A DNA stretch of 64,000 nt from Pueribacillus sp041725775 (GTDB taxonomy: Bacteria > Bacillota > Bacilli > Bacillales > UBA6769), in assembly GCF_041725775.1 (NCBI RefSeq), contig NZ_JBEUEL010000003.1, positions 62,001-126,000 on the forward strand, read 5' to 3'. Position 1 is the first letter of the stretch. Each line of letters opens with the position of its first letter. This document shows, piece after piece, positions 59,566 to 64,000 of the stretch. A program made the translations under genes and the position numbers. The notes beneath the pieces were generated by a model. It did not search any database, was not told the DNA's origin, and saw nothing but the letters and a program-made list of their open reading frames with translations.

Positions 59566-61959
59566 ATGGCTGACTTTATTAAAAGTCAATTTTCAAAATT
59601 ATCCGCAAATAAAACTGTTTTTATATCGATTATTTTAGCATTGTTTATACCAGCATTGTATGGGGCTATTCTTCTAACCTCTAAGATGCATCCTACTGAC
59701 CACATGGATAACTTGCCAGTTGCAGTCGTGAACGATGACGTTGGTGTGATGTCTGATGGGGAGCCGTTACATGTCGGTGATCAATTAGTTGAAAGCCTGA
59801 AAGAGAGTGAAGCGTTAGGTTGGGATTTTGTAGATTCATCGACAGCGATGGAAGGGTTACAAAATAATGACTATTACATGGTGATCGTCATTCCCGAAGA
59901 TTTCTCACAAAATGTAACGACGCTAACTGAACCTGATCCGAAAAAGCTTCAATTGAAATATATTCAAAATGAAGGACTTAACTTTACTGCTGCAACGATT
60001 ACAGATACGGCTGCGAATACAATTAGCCAACAACTTGAACAAACGATTATTCAGCAATTTGCTACGGAAGTTGTCGGTCAAGTCGGCTCAGGACTTGAAG
60101 AAGCTGCTGATGGTTCCGAGCAACTTGCAGACGGAACAGTTGAGCTTCAGGAAGGGACAGAAGAATTAAATCAATCCGTTACGAGTAAGACAGCCGATAT
60201 TGAAAGATTAGCTGCCGGTTCACAAGAGCTCAATGATGGAACAAATGAATTAAATCAATCCGTTACAAGTAAAACAGGTGATATTGCAAGATTAGCTTCG
60301 GGTTCAAGAGAACTTAAAGACGGTACGAACCTATTATTAAGCAATTTAAAAGGAAACTCTGGAGACATTAAAAAACTAGCTGATGGATCCAAGGAACTGC
60401 ATAAAGGTACTAGTACGTTAAAAGGCGGAACAGGGCAGATTTTAGATGGCTTGAAAGATGCTAAAAGTGGAAGTTCACAGCTTTACAACGGTCTGTCGAA
60501 GGAAGTTGTTCCGGGAAGTAAAGATCTAGCTGAAGGAAGTTCTAGACTAGCTGAAGGAAGTGTAGAGCTCGCTGCAGGTGTAGAAGAAGCCCAAGCCGGA
60601 GTAGGAGAAACTATAGAAAGCATAGAGCTGCTATATAATGGATTAAAAGATTTACTACCTTTAGGAACACCAGCAGTTAAAGAAAACCCTGTTTATCAAA
60701 TGATTTTAAACCAGCTTGAGCAGAACCTTGCTGAAGCTCCTAATAAGCAGAAAGATTTTCAAAGGTTAGTGGATGGCGCTAATGAATTAAAAGCTGGTGC
60801 CAATGAACTAAACGCTGGTGCCAATAAATTACATCATGGATTGTCTACTCAATTTCAACCAGGGTTAAAAAAATTAGATGCTGGTCTTTCACAACTAGTT
60901 GCGGGGCAAAATAAAGTCGTTGCAGGAGTAACTGAATTACAAGCTGGCGCAAAACAAATCGCTGACGGTAATGCAGGCGTGAGAAGTGGTTGGAATGAGC
61001 TCACAAGCGGTGCAGCACAGCTTGATGATGGAGCCTCTCAAATTGCAGATGGTAATGTTCAAGTAAACGAAGGTTGGAAACAATTAGCTGTTGGATCTAC
61101 GAAACTCAATGTTGGTGCAGGCCAAATTGCCGAAGGAACTGCCCAAGTAAACGAAGGTTGGAAACAATTAGCTGATGGTTCGACACAGTTAAACGATGGA
61201 GCCATCCAACTTCGCGATGGCGGTCAGGAACTTGCTGAAGGATTGAAAGCAGGTGTAGAGAGTATTGCGCCGTTAAAAGATAACGAAGAAAATATTGAAA
61301 TGTTTGCTTCTCCTGTAGAGCTTGCGGCTGAAAAAATCAATAGCCCAGAGTATTACAGAGATACGACAGCGCCATTTGTTATGTCTCTCGGTTTATTTGT
61401 CGGGATTTTGATTTTGTCGCTCTTTATGAACTTTAACAGACCAGCAGATGTTTCACCGATAAGATGGTTTGTTGACCGATTTGTGAACTTATCATTGTTG
61501 GCTATTATTCAAGCTGTATTGTTGTTAATTTATGCACTTGTTTTTATCCGAATGGGAGCAACAAATCCTGGATTGTTAGTGCTCACCTTAATTGTTGCGG
61601 CAATCTCATTTTCTGCAATCGTTTTATTCCTTGCTTCCGTTGCCGGGAATGTTGGAAGATTTATTGCCGTTGCCTTTGTTCTTATGCAAGTACCGACAAC
61701 AGGTGGAGATCTACCCATCATCATGCTAGGTGATGGACTCAGAAGCTTAACACCGTTTTTACCTTTTAAATATTCAATTGCAGGAATTCGTACATCATTA
61801 ATGTTAGGAAATACCGAGCAAATCTTCTTTAACGTCGTAATTTTGTTAGCATTTGGTGTTGTTGCATTGGCGTTAACTTATGTCGTTTATCTATTTAAAA
61901 AGGATAAAGACGTGACCCATTTTGAAGAAACAGAGGCAACACCTGGAAGTGCGTTTTAA
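59566..61959 (+). CDS. YhgE/Pip domain membrane protein (paralogue 2) with repeat region
   Basis: 797 aa. N-terminal helix (about 18-38), YhgE/Pip N-terminal domain (LPVAVVNDDVGVMSDGEPLH), a long extracytoplasmic repeat region (about 180-570) built of LxxGxxxLxxG heptad-like units such as ADGSTQLNDGA and NEGWKQLA, and about six C-terminal helices (about 600-780). Longer than the paralogue at 25312 because of the repeats. Part of the repeat is tandem at the DNA level. RBS GGAGGTG. A possible envelope or phage-receptor role is family knowledge only. Confidence 0.85.
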   Translation: MADFIKSQFSKLSANKTVFISIILALFIPALYGAILLTSKMHPTDHMDNLPVAVVNDDVGVMSDGEPLHVGDQLVESLKESEALGWDFVDSSTAMEGLQNNDYYMVIVIPEDFSQNVTTLTEPDPKKLQLKYIQNEGLNFTAATITDTAANTISQQLEQTIIQQFATEVVGQVGSGLEEAADGSEQLADGTVELQEGTEELNQSVTSKTADIERLAAGSQELNDGTNELNQSVTSKTGDIARLASGSRELKDGTNLLLSNLKGNSGDIKKLADGSKELHKGTSTLKGGTGQILDGLKDAKSGSSQLYNGLSKEVVPGSKDLAEGSSRLAEGSVELAAGVEEAQAGVGETIESIELLYNGLKDLLPLGTPAVKENPVYQMILNQLEQNLAEAPNKQKDFQRLVDGANELKAGANELNAGANKLHHGLSTQFQPGLKKLDAGLSQLVAGQNKVVAGVTELQAGAKQIADGNAGVRSGWNELTSGAAQLDDGASQIADGNVQVNEGWKQLAVGSTKLNVGAGQIAEGTAQVNEGWKQLADGSTQLNDGAIQLRDGGQELAEGLKAGVESIAPLKDNEENIEMFASPVELAAEKINSPEYYRDTTAPFVMSLGLFVGILILSLFMNFNRPADVSPIRWFVDRFVNLSLLAIIQAVLLLIYALVFIRMGATNPGLLVLTLIVAAISFSAIVLFLASVAGNVGRFIAVAFVLMQVPTTGGDLPIIMLGDGLRSLTPFLPFKYSIAGIRTSLMLGNTEQIFFNVVILLAFGVVALALTYVVYLFKKDKDVTHFEETEATPGSAF
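61062..61178 (+). repeat. Tandem 84-nt coding repeat within the YhgE/Pip gene
   Basis: The block CAAGTAAACGAAGGTTGGAA and the 10 nt after it occur at 61062 and again 84 nt later at 61146 without change, and the intervening codons are homologous. A second shorter duplication (GAATTAAATCAATCCGTTAC) is at 60168 and 60246, a 78-nt unit. Both keep the frame. Confidence 0.75.
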
Positions 61960-61973
61960 AAAGTTCATATAAA

Positions 61974-62006
61974 AAAGCGGGCAAGGAACTTCTTTGCCTG
62001 CTTTTA
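61974..62006. terminator. Bidirectional terminator
   Basis: AAAAGCGGGCAA (61974-61985) / TTGCCTGCTTTT (61995-62006), one wobble pair, between the YhgE/Pip gene and the convergent azlCD. Confidence 0.85.
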
Positions 62007-62013
62007 ATTTGAT

Positions 62014-62340
62014 TTAAAATAAAAAGCGCAGGACCATCATCGATAGTAATCCTACGATGACTGTTCCGAGTAAGCTGCGTGTTAAAATAGCTGTTAAAAA
62101 TGCGGGAATACATGCAAATAATTCTAGTTTATTGTCTATGAGTGAAAATTCGTTGTCTGACAAAAGTAACTCTTGTGCAAGCAAAGCAGCCATTACGGCA
62201 ACAGGAATATGTTTTAACCAGTTAATTGCCCATTTTGGTAATTCAATTCGGCTTAATAGCATCAGCGGAAGAACTCTCGGAATAAACGTGACGATCGCAC
62301 AACCGATGATAATGAATAAAATATACGAGTTTATATCCAT
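62014..62340 (-). CDS. azlD: Branched-chain amino acid export, small subunit AzlD
   Basis: 108 aa, four hydrophobic helices. ATFIPRVLPLMLLSRIELP-type segment near residues 17-36 is characteristic of AzlD. It partners with AzlC to export branched-chain amino acids or analogues. Overlaps the azlC end by 10 bp. Confidence 0.85.
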   Translation of the reverse strand: MDINSYILFIIIGCAIVTFIPRVLPLMLLSRIELPKWAINWLKHIPVAVMAALLAQELLLSDNEFSLIDNKLELFACIPAFLTAILTRSLLGTVIVGLLSMMVLRFLF

Positions 62341-63068
62341 TTTTCAATCACCATCCCGATCGTTGCGCCTAATATCGTAGCGACGATAATGCTTGTACTA
62401 CCTGAAAATAAGAAGCTTACAAGTACGACAATCATCACAGCGCTTAGCCCAACGAGAATATCGACAAAATATTCTTTTCTACTCAGCATTTGTAAAACGA
62501 GTAATCCGATGAACATAGCGGGCAACGCAAAATCAAGTCCGTACGCTTCAGGATTTGGGATCCACTTTCCGAAATAAGCTCCAGCAATATTGGCGACTAG
62601 CCAATTCAAATAGGCTGTAATGTTTAAACCGAGCATCCAATAAAAGCTTGCACGTTCTTTGCCTGGAAGTTTATTGATGGCAACTCCAAATGTTTCGTCG
62701 GTCAAATGCGTTCCGATAATCATATTTTTCCATGGGGACAAGTGACGAAAATATGGAGAGATGGCAGCACTTAGCAAGAGATGTCTCAAGTTCACAAAAA
62801 AGATCGTAACGATAATCGCAGAAATCGGATGGGAAGCGGCAATTAAACCGGCAGCAATAAATTGACCAGAGCCCGCATAAAGGAGCAAACTCATAAGTGT
62901 AATCTCTAAAATGCTTAAGCCAGCGGTTTTTTGGACGACTCCCGCTGCAAATCCGATACTTAAGTAGCCTAATAATGTTGGAACACAATCTTTAACTCCT
63001 TGCCAAAATTGTGCAGCGTTATTAGCCGAGGTGTATTCTGAAAGTGTAAGGGAGTCTCGTTGCTTCAC
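62331..63068 (-). CDS. azlC: Branched-chain amino acid export, large subunit AzlC
   Basis: 245 aa. Polytopic membrane protein with the AzlC pattern (LLGYLSIGFAAGVVQKTAGL near residues 30-50; LTDETFGVA near 120; NITAYLNWL). The GTG at 63068 follows GGAG by 8 bp; a GTG at 63077 overlaps that RBS. In B. subtilis azlCD is linked to 4-azaleucine resistance. No Lrp-type azlB regulator is next to it. Confidence 0.87.
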   Translation of the reverse strand: MKQRDSLTLSEYTSANNAAQFWQGVKDCVPTLLGYLSIGFAAGVVQKTAGLSILEITLMSLLLYAGSGQFIAAGLIAASHPISAIIVTIFFVNLRHLLLSAAISPYFRHLSPWKNMIIGTHLTDETFGVAINKLPGKERASFYWMLGLNITAYLNWLVANIAGAYFGKWIPNPEAYGLDFALPAMFIGLLVLQMLSRKEYFVDILVGLSAVMIVVLVSFLFSGSTSIIVATILGATIGMVIEKWI

Positions 63069-63100
63069 ACCTCTCACTCCAATCTAGATTGTCATCAATT

Positions 63101-63134
63101 GAAAATACGGCTCATGAACAGATGAACCGTTTTC
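63101..63134 (-). terminator. Minus-strand terminator
   Basis: GAAAATACGGCTCAT / ATGAACCGTTTTC, a stem with two mismatches; on the minus strand it is followed by TTTTC within the arm. It separates the small gene at 63145 from azlC. Confidence 0.6.
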
Positions 63135-63144
63135 CTTATCCGTA

Positions 63145-63318
63145 TTATAGTTGCTTTCTTAATTGACTTAACTCTTTTTCAATAGCTTCTAATCGTTCTT
63201 CAGCTTTTGTTGTACGCTGACCAACAGATTCTAGTTTTTCAAGGTCATTTTGAACACGAATATAATCCATTTTTAGCTCAGCAATTTTCTGTTCAATTTC
63301 TTTTCTCTCAGAAGACAT
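63145..63318 (-). CDS. Small coiled-coil protein, SE1561-like
   Basis: 57 aa, not an obvious long frame but well supported: GAGGTGAG 5 bp before the ATG and a terminator downstream. The sequence is a continuous charged helix (ERKEIEQKIAELKMDYIRVQ; NDLEKLESVGQRTTKAEERL). This matches the small SE1561-type proteins of Bacillales, whose function is unknown. Confidence 0.7.
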   Translation of the reverse strand: MSSERKEIEQKIAELKMDYIRVQNDLEKLESVGQRTTKAEERLEAIEKELSQLRKQL

Positions 63319-63568
63319 ACGCTCACCTCATATTAATATTAAAAGTCACATTCTGTGGGACAAAGTCTCGCTTTATAGTGTATCTGCGTTTTTATGATTA
63401 AGCAAACGATTTATATAGTATTGTAAAATCGTGTAGCCTTCATTGTTTGAACGGCATGACATGTATTAAGCTAAAATGTGTGAAAATAAAGAAATTAATG
63501 AACCACTTTACAAAAGTACAGGTTGTTTATATAATGATATTCGTCAGTTTCTAAATGACGGAAGATAA

Positions 63569-63644
63569 TGGCCCGTTGGTCAAGTGGTTAAGACACCGCC
63601 CTTTCACGGCGGTAACAGGGGTTCGAATCCCCTACGGGTCACCA
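63569..63644 (+). tRNA. tRNA-Glu (UUC)
   Basis: 76 nt with encoded CCA. Acceptor GGCCCGT/ACGGGTC (one G-T pair), anticodon stem CCGCC/GGCGG with loop CTTTCAC (anticodon TTC), T-arm GGGGTTCGAATCCCC. Confidence 0.95.
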
Positions 63645-63657
63645 TATTTTCCACCGA

Positions 63658-63690
63658 ACGGGTCTAGCTCAATTTGTAGAGCAACGAGCA
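63658..63690 (+). pseudogene. tRNA 5'-half fragment
   Basis: GGTCTAGCTCAATTTGTAGA and the next GCAAC match the acceptor 5' strand and D-arm of the tRNA-Thr at 63800 with one change (TT for TG in the D loop). After GCAACGAGC the match ends: there is no anticodon arm, T-arm or 3' acceptor strand. The next ~110 nt (63690-63799) are unrelated sequence with its own stem (CATCTG/CAGATG and ACCCC/GGGGT). Confidence 0.7.
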
Positions 63691-63799
63691 TAACATCTTC
63701 CGAATAAGCTGCGAGTAACCCCGAAGCATTGACATCTGAGAAAATTGCTAGCAGATGCAGGGGTAAACGTTAAGTGGAAAAGCTTCGTTTTATTATCAT

Positions 63800-63872
<73 letters not shown>

Positions 63873-63894
63873 TACTTTTTTGGAAAACCGAGTT

Positions 63895-63945
63895 CAGAAG
63901 CCAGAAGTCAGATTGGAATGATAATGATCTGGCCTCTGGTTTCTG
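63895..63945. repeat. Large inverted repeat in the tRNA spacer
   Basis: CAGAAGCCAGAAGTCAGA (63895-63912) pairs with TCTGGCCTCTGGTTTCTG (63928-63945) at 17 of 18 positions, including G-T pairs; loop 15 nt. It lies between tRNA-Thr and tRNA-Tyr. Could be a processing signal or a dispersed palindromic repeat. Confidence 0.6.
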
Positions 63946-63964
63946 TGTTCTGATCTCAGGAAAC

Positions 63965-64000
63965 GGAGGGGTAGCGAAGTGGCTAAACGCGGCGGACTGT
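63965..64000 (+). tRNA. tRNA-Tyr (5' part, cut by the window end)
   Basis: Begins GGAGGGGTAGCGAAGTGGCT and continues through the D-arm into the anticodon stem GCGGACTGT, as in Bacillus tRNA-Tyr; the window ends inside the anticodon loop, so the anticodon (expected GTA) is not fully visible. Confidence 0.85.

Noticed and set aside
60120..61260. CRISPR-like array
   Set aside because: Repeats are in frame, coding, of variable spacing and translate to LxxG units; no constant repeat-spacer pattern.

Overview
The window is AT-rich Firmicute DNA and almost certainly comes from a spore-forming member of the Bacillaceae. The main evidence is a gerABC-type spore-germinant receptor operon, a bacillithiol deacetylase (bshB2) next to yojF, a glycolate oxidase locus laid out like Bacillus subtilis ysfBCD, a PyrR-type RNA attenuator, Bacillus-like tRNAs, and frequent GTG/TTG starts behind strong GGAGG ribosome binding sites. 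Species cannot be assigned from the sequence alone. There is no rRNA and no CRISPR array, and I see no intact transposase or prophage.

Layout. 1-5.3 kb: end of a CdaR/PucR-type regulator, glcD-glcF glycolate oxidase and a LctP-type permease. 5.4-6.9 kb: uracil permease behind a PyrR attenuator (minus strand). 7.1-11.05 kb: gerA-gerB-gerC plus an overlapping 54-codon two-helix membrane protein. 11.1-14.0 kb: purC, aspA, DinB-like protein. 14.0-17.7 kb: an NMT1/SsuA-type ABC importer and an orphan OpuAC-type lipoprotein. 18.0-19.2 kb: a promoter, a long structured leader and a prepilin peptidase. 19.7-21.9 kb: FadF/EtfD-like membrane iron-sulfur oxidoreductase. 22.4-24.9 kb: a TnpB-tail/omega-RNA remnant, a membrane transporter and purU. 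25.3-29.3 kb: a YhgE/Pip protein divergent from padR-DUF1700-DUF4097. 29.4-36.1 kb: diaminopimelate dehydrogenase, methyltransferase, twin P-loop ATPase, inositol-phosphatase family, bshB2-yojF, M29 aminopeptidase. 36.3-39.0 kb: a second NMT1-type ABC importer. 39.2-48.8 kb: acyl-CoA catabolic genes. 48.8-57.7 kb: housekeeping and small genes (M42 peptidase, quinone oxidoreductase, ilvA, Nudix, lipase, Na/Pi symporter). 58.2-63.3 kb: LPXTA surface protein, second YhgE/Pip protein, azlCD, a small coiled-coil protein. 63.5-64.0 kb: start of a tRNA cluster (Glu, a broken tRNA 5' half, Thr, partial Tyr).

How genes work together. The 40-49 kb block looks like a CoA-dependent degradation pathway: activation by an acyl-CoA ligase, oxidation by acyl-CoA dehydrogenases (two adjacent ones look like a heteromeric pair), and C-C cleavage by a thiolase-fold protein that lacks the usual nucleophilic cysteine and is paired with a DUF35 zinc-ribbon protein. 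The FadF-like protein at 19.7 kb is the likely route for these electrons into the menaquinone pool. The glycolate block imports and oxidises a 2-hydroxyacid.

The least explained items are: (i) the approximately 380-nt leader before the prepilin peptidase, with its own promoter and a multi-stem fold closed by a 10-bp helix, which I could not match to a known riboswitch class; (ii) two copies, 24 kb apart, of a 0.21-0.24 kb unit holding only a TnpB C-terminal tail and the omega-RNA/right-end hairpin, sharing the same left and right boundaries; (iii) the cysteine-less thiolase-DUF35 pair. All calls rest on reading the sequence; no database search was run.
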